Made by a program: the position numbers and the translations under genes
The notes under the pieces: generated by a model
The model's input: the letters and a program-made list of their open reading frames with translations, nothing else
The model's database searches: none
What the model was told of the DNA's origin: nothing
Shown: piece by piece, positions 54,448 to 63,593 of the stretch
How the letters are laid out: the number at the start of each line of letters is the position of its first letter
How positions within the stretch are numbered: position 1 is the stretch's first letter
NCBI RefSeq assembly: GCF_017948455.1
Contig: NZ_JAFFSU010000006.1
Coordinates: forward strand, 248,001-312,000
Length of the DNA: 64,000 bases
Direction of reading: 5' to 3'
Source: Streptomyces sp. GESEQ-4
GTDB taxonomy: Bacteria > Actinomycetota > Actinomycetes > Streptomycetales > Streptomycetaceae

Positions 54448-55653
54448 GTCGGCCGGGGCTGGATGTCGGCCCTGTCGCTGGCCAACGTGGCGATCTGGGT
54501 GGGCTGGTACGGCCCGCTGCAGATCCTGCTGGCCCGGCAGGCGGAGGACTTCGCGCCCGGCACGGGCATGTCGAAGGAGACGCTGCTGGCGTGGGTGACC
54601 GGCGTGGGCGCGGTGGTGTCGCTGGCGGCCAACCCGTTCTTCGGCGCGCTGTCGGACCGGACCACGGCCCCTCGGGGTCGCCGTACGCCGTGGATCGTGG
54701 CGGGGGCTGCGGGCGGTGCGCTGTCGTTGCTGCTGCTCGCGGGCGCGGGCGGGCTGTGGACCATGGCGGTGGGCTGGTGTCTGGTCCAGCTCACCCTGAA
54801 CGCGTCCTTCGCGGCGGTCACGGCAGCGGTGCCGGACCGGGTGCCCCGGCTGCAACGCGGTTCGGTGGGCGGGTGGTTGGGAGCGGCGCAGATCCTGGGC
54901 GCGGTGGTCGGGACGGGACTGGCGACGGCGGCGGGCGGGATCGCGGCGGGCTATGCGGCGTGCGCGCTTTTCACGCTGGCGGGTGTGCTGCCGTACGTCC
55001 TGCGATACGGGGATCTCAGGCTGGCGGTCACGGACCGGCCGGCCTGGTCCCCGAAGGCCTTCCTCAAGGGCTTCTGGCTGAGTCCGCGCCGCTACCCGGA
55101 CTTCGGCTGGGCCTGGCTGACCCGCTTCCTGATCAACCTCAGCAACGCCCTGGTGATCCTCTACCTGCTCTACTACCTACGGGACCGCCTGCACCACGAC
55201 GACCCCGAGTCCGGCGTCCTGATCCTCACCGCCGTGAACAGCGTGACCCTGCTGGCCACGGTCGTGGTCGGCGGCGCCTGGTCGGACCGCGTGGGCCGCC
55301 GCAAGCCCTTCGTGCGCTGGTCCGGCGTACTGATGGCCGCGGCCACCGCCCTCCTGGCCGCCTGGCAGACCTGGCCGAGCGCGATCGTCGTCGCGGCCCT
55401 GCTGGGCGTGGGCCTCGGAGTCTTCATGTCGGTCGACTTCGCCCTGATGACGGACGTCCTGCCGCAGGCACGGGACCGAGGCAAGGACCTCGGCCTCATC
55501 AACGTGGCCAACGCCTTACCCCAGGTCGCGGCCCCCGCCCTGGCCGCCCCGATCGTGACGCACTTGGGCGGCTACCGGGTGCTGTACGGGGTGGCGGCGG
55601 TGATCGGGCTGGCGGGGGCGGTACTGGTGGGCCGGATCAGAGGGGTGGACTGA
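54421..55653 (+). CDS. MFS-type sugar carrier
   Basis: 410 residues if the TTG at 54421 is used, or from ATG 54463; homologous N-termini seem to include the GRVGRGWMSALSL segment, which favours the earlier start. Twelve membrane helices; the cytoplasmic loop motif GALSDRTTAPRGRRTPWIV is of the MFS/GPH type, and a second loop reads GGAWSDRVGRRKPFV. It probably brings in the beta-glucoside for the GH1 enzyme just upstream. One TTA codon (55516-55518) makes it a candidate for bldA control. The start has been altered by the element at 54403-54447. Confidence 0.82.
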   Translation: MSEFENWGRVGRGWMSALSLANVAIWVGWYGPLQILLARQAEDFAPGTGMSKETLLAWVTGVGAVVSLAANPFFGALSDRTTAPRGRRTPWIVAGAAGGALSLLLLAGAGGLWTMAVGWCLVQLTLNASFAAVTAAVPDRVPRLQRGSVGGWLGAAQILGAVVGTGLATAAGGIAAGYAACALFTLAGVLPYVLRYGDLRLAVTDRPAWSPKAFLKGFWLSPRRYPDFGWAWLTRFLINLSNALVILYLLYYLRDRLHHDDPESGVLILTAVNSVTLLATVVVGGAWSDRVGRRKPFVRWSGVLMAAATALLAAWQTWPSAIVVAALLGVGLGVFMSVDFALMTDVLPQARDRGKDLGLINVANALPQVAAPALAAPIVTHLGGYRVLYGVAAVIGLAGAVLVGRIRGVD

Positions 55654-55672
55654 TTCAGCCGCGGTCGGGCAG

Positions 55673-55710
55673 CGCCGCTAAGGGGCGCGGGGAACTGCGC
55701 GACCAGCCAC
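55673..55710 (+). repeat. Dispersed 38-bp hairpin repeat, copy 6
   Basis: CGCC-GCTAA-GGGGCG, a shortened stem, followed by core CGGGGAACTGCGCGACCAGC. It lies between the convergent MFS and epimerase genes. Confidence 0.7.
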
Positions 55711-55751
55711 ATCAAACCCGCAGCCGCCCAACCACCCATCGCGGCACCCCC

Positions 55752-56606
55752 TTAGAGCGCCCCTGCGTCCCGAGCCGCATAAACACTCGGAAACACCGGC
55801 CGATACCCCAGCTCCCGCCGAATCCGTTCCGTGGACATGATCACCAGCCACGGATCGGGATCGGTACGGGCATACAGCTCCTCAGGAACCTCCACCCCGT
55901 TCACCTGATGCAGCTCAACCGCCGTGACGGGCGCATCGTCAGCGATGTTGTAAACCCGGCCCCCGATCCCCGGCGCATGCAGGATCCGCAGCAGCCCTTG
56001 CGCAACGTCCACGTGATGCCCCATGTGCAACCGCTGGCCCGCCGCCCAGGCACCCGCCCACATCAGGGACTGGGCCAGATGCGGATCGCCCTCCCCGTAG
56101 ACGAAGGGAAGCCGGCCGACGCGCACGTCCAGACCCTCCAGCGCGAGCAGCTCCCGCTCGGCCTGCGCCTTGGACTCGGGATAGGCACCCCACATCGCCC
56201 CGCCGGGCCGGCTCTCGTCGTCCTCGGTGAGCGGGCGCCCCCGTCCGACGCCGTACACCAGCCCCGTGCTGACCTGCACGAACCTCTGCACACCGGCAGC
56301 CTGTGCGGCACGCCCCAGCTCCACGGCCGCGTCCCGGTTGACCGCCCACGCCTCCTCGTCCGGCACCCCGCGGAAGGACGCCGCGACATTGACGACCGCG
56401 TCCACCCCGGCGACCGCCTTGCCGAGCACCTCGGCGTCCCGCAGATCGCCGACGACGACCTCGGCGCCCAGCTCGGCGAAGGGCTCACCCCGCGCCGCGT
56501 CGCGCACCAACACCCGCACCCGCTCGTCCGGCCGCGCCTGCGCCAGCAGCCTCGGCACGAAGCGCCGCCCGACCTGCCCCGTCGTACCCGTCACCAGTGT
56601 CAGCAT
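55752..56606 (-). CDS. NAD(P)-dependent epimerase/reductase (extended SDR)
   Basis: 284 residues, ATG with GAGGAG upstream. The Rossmann motif is TGTTGQVG, followed by D in VVGDLRD, and the active-site Tyr-x-x-x-Lys is in AYPESKAQ with Ser in QVSTGLVYG. The C-terminal part has a VYNIADD segment common in nucleotide-sugar epimerases. Substrate not evident. It is divergent from an XRE regulator, which probably controls it. Confidence 0.85.
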   Translation of the reverse strand: MLTLVTGTTGQVGRRFVPRLLAQARPDERVRVLVRDAARGEPFAELGAEVVVGDLRDAEVLGKAVAGVDAVVNVAASFRGVPDEEAWAVNRDAAVELGRAAQAAGVQRFVQVSTGLVYGVGRGRPLTEDDESRPGGAMWGAYPESKAQAERELLALEGLDVRVGRLPFVYGEGDPHLAQSLMWAGAWAAGQRLHMGHHVDVAQGLLRILHAPGIGGRVYNIADDAPVTAVELHQVNGVEVPEELYARTDPDPWLVIMSTERIRRELGYRPVFPSVYAARDAGAL

Positions 56607-56738
56607 GATCTGCTCCTCACGAACCGGATGTTCTCGTGCCACCACCCTCGGAGAGACTCGCGCCGACCGGGAGAGACCCGTCGATCAGGGGACCGACAGT
56701 CCCTGGATACGGCGGGGCGCGTGCCGCACCCTGGACGC

Positions 56739-57587
56739 GTGAACCGAGCCGAACTCGCGGACTTCCTGCGCCGGAGCCGCGCCCGCCTGGCCCCGTCGGA
56801 CGTGGGCCTGGCGCCGGGCGCCCGGCGCCGTACGGCCGGTCTGCGGCGCGAGGAGGTGGCGCAGCTGGCGGGCATGTCGGTGGACTACTACACGCGCCTG
56901 GAGCAGTCCCGCGGTCCCCGCCCGTCCCGGCAGATGCTGGCGGCGCTGGCCCGTGCCCTGCGTCTCACCGCCGACGAACGCGACCATCTGTTCCACCTGA
57001 CCGACGAGGAGCCACCGCGCCGCGAGACGGCGTCGGCGCACGTCGCGCCCGGTCTGATGCTGATCCTGGACCGGCTGCATGACACACCGGCGCAGGTGGT
57101 GACCGACTGTGGCGAGGTGCTGGCCCAGAACGCCATGGCGCGGGCGCTGACCCGCGATGTGATGTCGCGCCCTCCGGGCGAGCGCAATCTCCTCCGCCTC
57201 TACTTCCTGGACCCTCAGGCGTGCACCCTGTTCCCGGAGGAGGACCGGGCCGAGCACGCACGCGCCCATGTGGCCAATCTGCGTGCGGTGGCCGCCGCCC
57301 GTCCCGACGACCCGGAACCCGCCGCGCTGGTCGCGGAGCTCCGTTCGTCGAGCGAGGAGTTCGCGCGGCTGTGGGACGAACACGAGGTGTCGCTGCGCCA
57401 CCGGGCGACCAAACGCTTCCTGCACCCGCTGGTCGGCCTGCTGGACCTCGACTGCGAGATCCTGCTCAGCCACGAACACCACCAGCTCCTGGTCATCCAC
57501 ACCGCGCGCCCGGGCACGGAGTCCTACGAACGCCTCCAGCTGCTGCGTGTGCTGGGCCTGCAGAACATGTCGGTGGGCAGGCCCTGA
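56739..57587 (+). CDS. XRE-family regulator with MmyB-like ligand domain
   Basis: 282 residues from a GTG with no ribosome site, probably leaderless. The helix-turn-helix is seen in GLRREEVAQLAGMSVDYYTR followed by LEQSRGPRPS. The C-terminal 180 residues match the MmyB-like domain (HDTPAQVVTDCGEVLAQNAM; EEFARLWDEHEV). This class commonly represses a divergent oxidoreductase gene in Streptomyces; here that is the epimerase gene 133 bases away. Its stop codon begins a 12-bp tandem repeat. Confidence 0.9.
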   Translation: MNRAELADFLRRSRARLAPSDVGLAPGARRRTAGLRREEVAQLAGMSVDYYTRLEQSRGPRPSRQMLAALARALRLTADERDHLFHLTDEEPPRRETASAHVAPGLMLILDRLHDTPAQVVTDCGEVLAQNAMARALTRDVMSRPPGERNLLRLYFLDPQACTLFPEEDRAEHARAHVANLRAVAAARPDDPEPAALVAELRSSSEEFARLWDEHEVSLRHRATKRFLHPLVGLLDLDCEILLSHEHHQLLVIHTARPGTESYERLQLLRVLGLQNMSVGRP

Positions 57588-57621
57588 GCCGGGCCATGAG
57601 CCGGGCAATGAGCCGGGCCGA
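57585..57621 (+). repeat. 12-bp tandem repeat, three copies
   Basis: TGAGCCGGGCCA, TGAGCCGGGCAA, TGAGCCGGGCCGA. The first copy includes the stop codon of the XRE gene and each unit contains TGA. Confidence 0.8.
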
Positions 57622-57710
57622 TGAAAAGACCTACGGCGTTGTCAGTCTCCCGGCGTACCCTTGAAATCGCCAGGCCGCCCTTGTGGCAGGCGAGTCGTAT
57701 GGAGGAGGAC

Positions 57711-57737
57711 GTGCAGGCCTACAGAGCCGGCCCATGA
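57711..57737 (+). CDS. Eight-codon mini-cistron coupled to phoH
   Basis: GTG CAG GCC TAC AGA GCC GGC CCA TGA, with GGAGGAGG directly upstream. An in-frame ATG at 57699 could also be used. Its TGA overlaps the phoH ATG (ATGA), while phoH itself has no ribosome site close to its start. It probably delivers ribosomes to phoH; the peptide may have no function. Confidence 0.55.
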   Translation: MQAYRAGP

Positions 57738-58804
57738 CTCAGACACCCACAGCTCACACCCCTGCGCAGGGGCAGTCACGAGCAGAGTTCACCGTCCCCG
57801 CCCAGCACCCCATGGTCACGGTCCTGGGGTCCGGCGACGCCCTACTGCGCGTGATCGAGAAGGCCTTCCCGGCGGTCGACATCCATGTCCGGGGCAATGA
57901 GATCAGCGCGGTCGGCGACACCGCAGAAGTCGCCCTCATCCAGCGCCTGTTCGACGAGATGATGCTGGTGCTCCGCACCGGACAGCCGATGACGGAGGAC
58001 GCAGTGGAACGCTCGATCGCCATGCTCCGGGCGAGTGAGAACGGCGAGAGCGACGGCGAGGAGACCCCCGCCGAAGTCCTCACGCAGAACATCCTCTCCT
58101 CCCGCGGCCGCACGATCCGCCCCAAGACCCTCAACCAGAAGCGGTACGTCGACGCGATCGACAAGCACACGATCGTCTTCGGCATCGGCCCCGCCGGTAC
58201 CGGCAAGACCTATCTCGCCATGGCCAAGGCGGTGCAGGCCCTGCAGTCCAAGCAGGTCACCCGCATCATCCTGACCAGGCCCGCGGTCGAGGCGGGCGAG
58301 CGTCTCGGCTTCCTGCCGGGCACGCTCTACGAGAAGATCGACCCGTATCTGCGTCCGCTGTACGACGCGCTGCACGACATGCTCGACCCCGACTCCATCC
58401 CGCGGCTCATGGCGGCGGGCACGATCGAGGTCGCCCCGCTGGCGTACATGCGTGGACGTACCTTGAATGACGCCTTCATCATCCTGGACGAGGCCCAGAA
58501 CACGAGCCCCGAGCAGATGAAGATGTTCCTCACCCGCCTCGGCTTCGAATCGAAGATCGTGATCACGGGTGACGTCACCCAGGTCGACCTCCCGGACGGC
58601 ACCAAGTCCGGCCTGCGCCAGGTCCAGGACATCCTGGACGGCGTCCCGGACGTCCACTTCTCCCGGCTCTCGTCCCACGATGTCGTCCGGCACAAGCTCG
58701 TCGGCCGTATCGTCGACGCGTACGAGGAGTACGACAGCCGGCACGGCACCCAGAACGGCACCCGCAAAGGCGGCCGGAGCAGGTCCGGGCACAAGGGGCT
58801 GTGA
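57734..58804 (+). CDS. phoH: PhoH-family ATPase
   Basis: 356 residues. N-terminal KH-like segment ([20 protein letters not shown]), then the PhoH ATPase domain: Walker [10 protein letters not shown], Walker [10 protein letters not shown], motif [10 protein letters not shown] and a C-terminal Arg ([13 protein letters not shown]). PhoH proteins are RNA-linked P-loop ATPases. It heads the conserved string phoH, ybeY, corC-like. The true start is marked by conserved MTQTPT and by the overlap with the mini-cistron. Confidence 0.93.
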   Translation: MTQTPTAHTPAQGQSRAEFTVPAQHPMVTVLGSGDALLRVIEKAFPAVDIHVRGNEISAVGDTAEVALIQRLFDEMMLVLRTGQPMTEDAVERSIAMLRASENGESDGEETPAEVLTQNILSSRGRTIRPKTLNQKRYVDAIDKHTIVFGIGPAGTGKTYLAMAKAVQALQSKQVTRIILTRPAVEAGERLGFLPGTLYEKIDPYLRPLYDALHDMLDPDSIPRLMAAGTIEVAPLAYMRGRTLNDAFIILDEAQNTSPEQMKMFLTRLGFESKIVITGDVTQVDLPDGTKSGLRQVQDILDGVPDVHFSRLSSHDVVRHKLVGRIVDAYEEYDSRHGTQNGTRKGGRSRSGHKGL

Positions 58805-58833
58805 CATTTAAAAGCGGGAGACCGAGCAGCACC

Positions 58834-59331
58834 ATGTCGATCGACGTCAACAACGAGTCCGGAACCGAGGTCGACGAGCAGGCGATCCTCGACATCGCCC
58901 GCTACGCGCTCGCGCGGATGCGCATCCACCCGCTCTCCGAGCTCTCGGTGATCGTCGTGGACGCCGCAGCCATGGAGCAGCTGCACATCCAGTGGATGGA
59001 CCTGCCGGGCCCGACGGACGTCATGTCCTTCCCGATGGACGAACTGCGTCCGCCGGCGAAGGACGAGGACGAGCCGCCGCAGGGCCTGCTCGGCGACATC
59101 GTGCTGTGCCCTGAGGTCGCCGAGAAGCAGGGCAAGGAAGCCGAGACGCAGCACTCCATGGACGAGGAGCTCCAGCTCCTGACCGTCCACGGAGTGCTGC
59201 ACCTGCTGGGCTACGACCACGAGGAGGCGGACGAGAAGGCCGAGATGTTCGGGCTCCAGGCGGCGATCGTGGACGGCTGGCGGGCGGAGAAGGGCCTCAC
59301 CGGCCCGTCCCCGGCCCCGACCGTGTCATGA
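58834..59331 (+). CDS. ybeY: rRNA maturation endoribonuclease YbeY
   Basis: 165 residues from ATG 58834; a GTG at 58801 overlaps the phoH stop but would add residues not found in the family. The zinc-binding motif H-G-x-L-H-x-x-G-Y-D-H is in [11 protein letters not shown], and the [10 protein letters not shown] strand is present. YbeY trims rRNA and checks ribosome quality. The stop overlaps the next start as ATGA. Confidence 0.95.
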   Translation: MSIDVNNESGTEVDEQAILDIARYALARMRIHPLSELSVIVVDAAAMEQLHIQWMDLPGPTDVMSFPMDELRPPAKDEDEPPQGLLGDIVLCPEVAEKQGKEAETQHSMDEELQLLTVHGVLHLLGYDHEEADEKAEMFGLQAAIVDGWRAEKGLTGPSPAPTVS

Positions 59332-60626
59332 GCCTCCCGCTGATCTCCGGCGCCGTCGCCCTGGTCGTCGTCGCCTGGCTCGCCGCGTGCGCGGAGGCCG
59401 GTATCGCCCGCGTCTCCAGTTTCCGCGCCGAGGAGGCCGTCAAGTCCGGCCGCCGCGGCAGCGAGAAACTCGCCCAGGTCGCCGCCGACCCGACCCGCTA
59501 TCTCAATGTCGCGCTGCTGGTGCGCGTGGCCTGCGAGATGGCCGCCGCGGCGATGGTGACGTACGCCTGTCTGAACGAGATCGAGGGCACCACCCGGGCC
59601 CTGCTCGCCGCGATCGGCGTGATGGTCCTGGTGTCGTATGTCGCCGTCGGCGTCTCCCCGCGCACCATCGGCCGCCAGCATCCGCTGAACACCGCGACCG
59701 CGGCGGCGTACGTCCTGCTGCCGCTGGCCCGCGTGATGGGCCCGATCCCGCCCCTGCTGATCCTCATCGGCAACGCGCTCACCCCCGGCAAGGGCTTCCG
59801 CCGCGGCCCCTTCGCCTCCGAGGCGGAGCTGCGCGCGCTGGTCGACCTCGCCGAGAAGGAGTCCCTGATCGAGGACGAGGAGCGCCGCATGGTGCACTCC
59901 GTCTTCGAGCTGGGCGACACGCTCGTCCGCGAGGTCATGGTCCCGCGCACCGACCTGGTCGTCATCGAGCGCTACAAGACCATCCGGCAGGCCCTGACGC
60001 TGGCGCTGCGCTCCGGTTTCTCGCGGATCCCGGTGACCGGCGAGAGCGAGGACGACGTCGTCGGGATCGTGTATCTGAAGGACCTGGCCCGCAAGACGCA
60101 CATCAGCCGGGACGCCGAGTCCGAGCTGGTCTCCACGGCCATGCGGCCCGCCGCCTTCGTGCCCGACACCAAGAACGCCGGCGATCTGCTCCGCGAGATG
60201 CAGCAGGACCGCAACCACGTCGCCGTCGTCATCGACGAGTACGGCGGCACGGCCGGCATCGTCACCATCGAGGACATCCTCGAGGAGATCGTCGGCGAGA
60301 TCACCGACGAGTACGACCGGGAACTCCCGCCCGTCGAGGAGCTGGGCGAGGACCGCTACCGCGTCACCGCCCGCCTCGACATCGGCGACCTCGGCGACCT
60401 GTACGGCCTGGAGGCGTACGACGACGAGGACGTGGAGACCGTCGGCGGCCTCCTCGCCAAGGCGCTGGGCCGCGTGCCCATCGCCGGGGCGTCGTCCGTC
60501 GTCGAACTCCCCGACGGCCGTGAACTGCGACTGACCGCGGAGGCCGCCGCGGGCCGCCGGAACAAGATCGTGACGGTGCTGGCGGAGCCGGTGGGCGCCT
60601 CGAAGGAAGGGGAGGAAGAGGAGTGA
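59328..60626 (+). CDS. CNNM/CBS-domain membrane protein (HlyC/CorC family)
   Basis: 432 residues. Four membrane helices in a DUF21/CNNM domain (1-180), then a CBS pair ([40 protein letters not shown]) and a C-terminal CorC_HlyC transporter-associated domain. Family members handle Mg2+ or Co2+ efflux. The gene overlaps ybeY and the next gene by ATGA and GTGA, so the group is translated as a unit. Confidence 0.9.
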   Translation: MSLPLISGAVALVVVAWLAACAEAGIARVSSFRAEEAVKSGRRGSEKLAQVAADPTRYLNVALLVRVACEMAAAAMVTYACLNEIEGTTRALLAAIGVMVLVSYVAVGVSPRTIGRQHPLNTATAAAYVLLPLARVMGPIPPLLILIGNALTPGKGFRRGPFASEAELRALVDLAEKESLIEDEERRMVHSVFELGDTLVREVMVPRTDLVVIERYKTIRQALTLALRSGFSRIPVTGESEDDVVGIVYLKDLARKTHISRDAESELVSTAMRPAAFVPDTKNAGDLLREMQQDRNHVAVVIDEYGGTAGIVTIEDILEEIVGEITDEYDRELPPVEELGEDRYRVTARLDIGDLGDLYGLEAYDDEDVETVGGLLAKALGRVPIAGASSVVELPDGRELRLTAEAAAGRRNKIVTVLAEPVGASKEGEEEE

Positions 60627-60982
60627 GCCCCGAGGAGCTGCGCGGCTTCTGCCTGTCCTTCAACGCGGCGGTGGAGGACTTCCCCTTCTCGCCGGACATC
60701 TCGGTCTTCAAGGTCCTGGGCAAGATGTTCGCCCTGAGCTGGCTGGACTCCCGCCCGCTCACCGTCAACCTCAAGTGCGACCCGGAGGACGCCATCCGGC
60801 TCCGCGGCGAGCACGAGGGCCTGATCATCCCCGGCTACCACATGAACAAGCGCCACTGGAACACGGTCACGGTCGACGGCGACCTCCCGGACCGCCTGGT
60901 CCGCGAGCTCATCGAGGACTCGTACGACCTCGTCGTCGCCGGACTTCCGCGCGCCGAACGCCTCCGGCTCGACCGGCCGTGA
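60623..60982 (+). CDS. MmcQ/YjbR-family protein
   Basis: 119 residues from GTG overlapping the previous stop. Family features: N-terminal helix EELRGFCLSFNAAVEDFPF, GKMFALSWLD, PLTVNLKCDPEDA, and MNKRHWNTVTVDG. These small double-wing proteins resemble DNA-binding folds but have no known function. Confidence 0.85.
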   Translation: MSPEELRGFCLSFNAAVEDFPFSPDISVFKVLGKMFALSWLDSRPLTVNLKCDPEDAIRLRGEHEGLIIPGYHMNKRHWNTVTVDGDLPDRLVRELIEDSYDLVVAGLPRAERLRLDRP

Positions 60983-61005
60983 CAGCCACTTCGTATGCTC
61001 AGGGC

Positions 61006-61359
61006 ATGACCGACAGCAGCGCGCTCGACCCCGAAGACCGCAAGATCGTCACCCTGGCCCGTTCCGCGCGGGCCCGCAACGGTGTGCCCGAGGGGGCGGC
61101 CGTACGGGACGACACCGGGCGTACGTATGTCGCCGGAACCGTTGCCCTCGACTCCCTGAAGCTGAGCGCGTTGCGGACGGCCGTGGCGATGGCGGTGGCG
61201 TCCGGGGCGACGTCACTGGAGGCAGCGGCCGTGGTCACGGAGGCGGAGTCGGCGTCGGCCGAGGACCGGGCGGCCGTGGCGGATCTGGGCGGGCCTGGGA
61301 CGCCGGTGCTGGTGGCAGGGCCCGACGGCACGGTAAGGATGACTGTGCCCGCAGGCTGA
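61006..61359 (+). CDS. Cytidine deaminase-like protein without zinc motif
   Basis: 117 residues. Its place between corC and (in other Streptomyces) era, its size and patterns such as GRTYVAGTVALDSLKLSALRT recall cytidine deaminases, but the H-A-E and C-x-x-C zinc residues are absent: the His-Ala-Glu site reads SALRTAV. It is likely a non-catalytic relative. TATGCT (60994-60999) seven bases before the ATG and no ribosome site suggest a leaderless mRNA. Confidence 0.65.
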   Translation: MTDSSALDPEDRKIVTLARSARARNGVPEGAAVRDDTGRTYVAGTVALDSLKLSALRTAVAMAVASGATSLEAAAVVTEAESASAEDRAAVADLGGPGTPVLVAGPDGTVRMTVPAG

Positions 61360-61569
61360 AAACCGCCCTTTTCAGAGTCGTCCGGAATTCAGCCTTGCCG
61401 ACCCGCATCTCCCACGCATCAATGGGACCCGTAGTTCCGACGGACCGTCAGATTCACCGCTCCACCCCCACCGAGCGTCCCGCACCGCGCCCGTCGACGG
61501 CCCCGTCGGGTTCTCCCACATCCATCCCCACATGGCATTCCCAGATACGGGAAGGGAGCCGGATTCCCC

Positions 61570-62040
61570 ATGAAACGCATAGCAACGGGTGCGGCACTGA
61601 CGGTCGGGGCCCTCGCGGTCACCGGCCTGGCCTTCGCACCGGCCGCCCTCGCCGTCGCGCCGACGACGGCGACGCTCAACGCCGACTGCGGCAGTTTCGG
61701 TGGCGGCGCGGCCACGCTCACGGCCACGCAGAACGGCACCGCGGCGACCATGACCCTCAAGTCGTCCGCCGTCAAAGCGCCGATCGGGCTGGGCGCGGAC
61801 TCGATCACGTCCACTCTCACTCTCGTGAAGGCGGGCGGCGGCACCACCACCTTCACCGCCAAGGAGAACCCGGCCATGGCGGCCGGCGACGACGTCCAGG
61901 TCGGTCCGCTCCCCGGGACCGTGGCCTCCGGCGACAGCCTGGAGGCGTTCGGCGGATCGCTGAAGATGACGGTCCTCGGCATCACCATCACCTGCACGGC
62001 GACGGGACCGCAGTCACCGGGTCCGTTCGTGTTCGACTGA
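61570..62040 (+). CDS. Small secreted protein in the WxL-like group
   Basis: 156 residues, ATG with GGGAAGGGAG upstream, and a signal peptide cleaved near ALA-VAP. The mature part is a Thr/Ala/Gly-rich beta domain with a Cys at each end (LNADCGSF, ITCTATG), which could form a disulfide. No family recognised. It precedes a WxL-like protein and a DUF916-like protein, so it may belong to a cell-surface complex. A very strong terminator follows. Confidence 0.65.
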   Translation: MKRIATGAALTVGALAVTGLAFAPAALAVAPTTATLNADCGSFGGGAATLTATQNGTAATMTLKSSAVKAPIGLGADSITSTLTLVKAGGGTTTFTAKENPAMAAGDDVQVGPLPGTVASGDSLEAFGGSLKMTVLGITITCTATGPQSPGPFVFD

Positions 62041-62053
62041 CAGTCACATAGCA

Positions 62054-62100
62054 GATGGGTCGTCAGTTTCCTGGAGTGACAAGGAAACTGACGATCCATC
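62054..62100 (+). terminator. 18-bp stem-loop with T-rich tail
   Basis: 62054-62071 pairs with 62083-62100 (17 Watson-Crick pairs and one G-U), with an 11-base loop and CTCTTTTC after it. Ends the transcript of the small secreted protein. Confidence 0.9.
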
Positions 62101-62218
62101 AGCTCTTTTCGGCGTCTCCATTGACTTCTCACGCAATCCCCACATCAATGCCCCACAGCGGGCGCGGGAGTTCAGCAGCCGCGCCCGCGTCCTCAGCCAT
62201 CGCTCAGGAGGGGGCACC

Positions 62219-63538
62219 ATGGCTACGAGAGCCCGAAGACGCCGCTGGTCATCGCTGCTCGGGGTGACCGCGCTCGCGGTCACCGGGGGCGGCGCACTGG
62301 CCTGTCCGGCCAATGCCGCGCCCACGAACGTGGACTTCGCCACGCACTGCATCCCGCCCGACATCGCGGGCATCCCGCCGATCGACGGCACCACCACGGC
62401 CAGTGTCGCGGTGGACAACGCCAGTCCGAAGGTCGGCGACACCGTCACCGTCACGTACACGGTCGTCAAGCCCGCCGCCAACAACCCCACCGCCATCGCC
62501 CTGCCGGCCGACATCATGACGCCCACCGGCAAGGTCACCCTCGGCGGGGCGCAGACCGGTGACGTGACCGTCGCCGGGCCGAAGAAGAACGACCCGGTGC
62601 CGGGCAACGGCCCCTTCCCGTCGTTCTCCATGACCGGCACCTTCAGAGTCACCGCGCCGGGGCCGATCACGCTCTCGCCCGGCGACTACAACATCCACAC
62701 CAGCTACATCCTCGAACTGGACACGCCCTGCACGGTGATCACCCCGCCCGCACCGGTCTCCGAGACGATCACCGCGACGGACGGCAACCCCACCAACAAC
62801 CGTGCCATCTCGCTGAGTTCGGCCTCCGGCGACCCGGGTGACAGCGTCACCGTCAGCGGCAGCGACTTCACGCCGGGGGCGACCGTCACGCTGGCCGGGC
62901 GGTCGGGGAACACCCAGACCGCGGACCAGGCCACCGTCACCGCCGGAGCGAACGGCTCCTTCAGCGGCTCGCTCGTCGTCAACGACAAGACCACGACCGG
63001 TGTGGTGGCGTACGAGGGGAGCGCGTGGAACGCGGAGAAGGGGGCCGGGCCCGCCGCGTACGTCGTCAATGACGACACACCCGTGCCCGACGGAAGCCAG
63101 AAGCTGACGACGACCGTGAAGGCGGGGACACTCTCCATGTCCCAGGCCGGGGACTCCGTACAGCTGTCGGCGGTGGACTTCGGCGAGGGCGGGGCGTCGA
63201 CGGGCTCGCTGCAGACCGTCACCGTCGAGGACTTCCGGGGCGGGCCCGCAGGATGGTCCCTCACCGGCAAGGTCACCGACTTCACCGGGCCCGGCGCCAA
63301 GATCGACGCCGGGAAGCTGAAGTGGACCCCCGCCTGCGCCACCAAGGCGGGCAGCCCGAGCACGTGCCAGACCGGTTCGTCCGGCGTGGTCGGCGGTGCG
63401 GGCGCGACCCTGGCGTCCACGCCCAACGGCACGCTCACCGGCGGTGAGTTCACCGTCGACGCCGGGCTCTCCCTGGACGTACCGGCGTTCACGCCTCCGG
63501 GCTCGTACGCCGGAGTGCTCACCCTCACGCTCAGCTGA
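62219..63538 (+). CDS. Secreted protein with C-terminal WxL-like domain
   Basis: 439 residues. Signal peptide (RRRRWSSLLGVTALAVTGGG, cleavage near ANA-AP). The middle is Ig-like beta (SVTVSGSDFTPGATVTLAG). The last 120 residues resemble a WxL domain: W-S-L near residue 345 (GWSLTGKVTDF), a late strand VDAGLSLDVPAF, and an ending YAGVLTLTLS in place of the classic Y-x-A-T-L-T-W-T-L. In lactobacilli and enterococci WxL domains attach proteins to peptidoglycan with DUF916 partners; the next gene is such a partner. Confidence 0.7.
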   Translation: MATRARRRRWSSLLGVTALAVTGGGALACPANAAPTNVDFATHCIPPDIAGIPPIDGTTTASVAVDNASPKVGDTVTVTYTVVKPAANNPTAIALPADIMTPTGKVTLGGAQTGDVTVAGPKKNDPVPGNGPFPSFSMTGTFRVTAPGPITLSPGDYNIHTSYILELDTPCTVITPPAPVSETITATDGNPTNNRAISLSSASGDPGDSVTVSGSDFTPGATVTLAGRSGNTQTADQATVTAGANGSFSGSLVVNDKTTTGVVAYEGSAWNAEKGAGPAAYVVNDDTPVPDGSQKLTTTVKAGTLSMSQAGDSVQLSAVDFGEGGASTGSLQTVTVEDFRGGPAGWSLTGKVTDFTGPGAKIDAGKLKWTPACATKAGSPSTCQTGSSGVVGGAGATLASTPNGTLTGGEFTVDAGLSLDVPAFTPPGSYAGVLTLTLS

Positions 63539-63542
63539 CCGT

Positions 63543-63564
63543 ACGGGCGTCCGCACCCGCCCGT
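63543..63564 (+). terminator. Short intergenic stem-loop
   Basis: ACGGGCG (63543-63549) and CGCCCGT (63558-63564), 8-base loop, weak T tail. It may reduce read-through between the WxL-like and DUF916-like genes. Confidence 0.4.
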
Positions 63565-63593
63565 TCACCTCATCCACGTGGGGGTCCGCACCC

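Noticed and set aside
54591..56738. In-frame extension upstream of the XRE regulator
   Set aside because: It runs through the MFS and epimerase genes in another frame; the regulator's helix-turn-helix starts just after the GTG at 56739.
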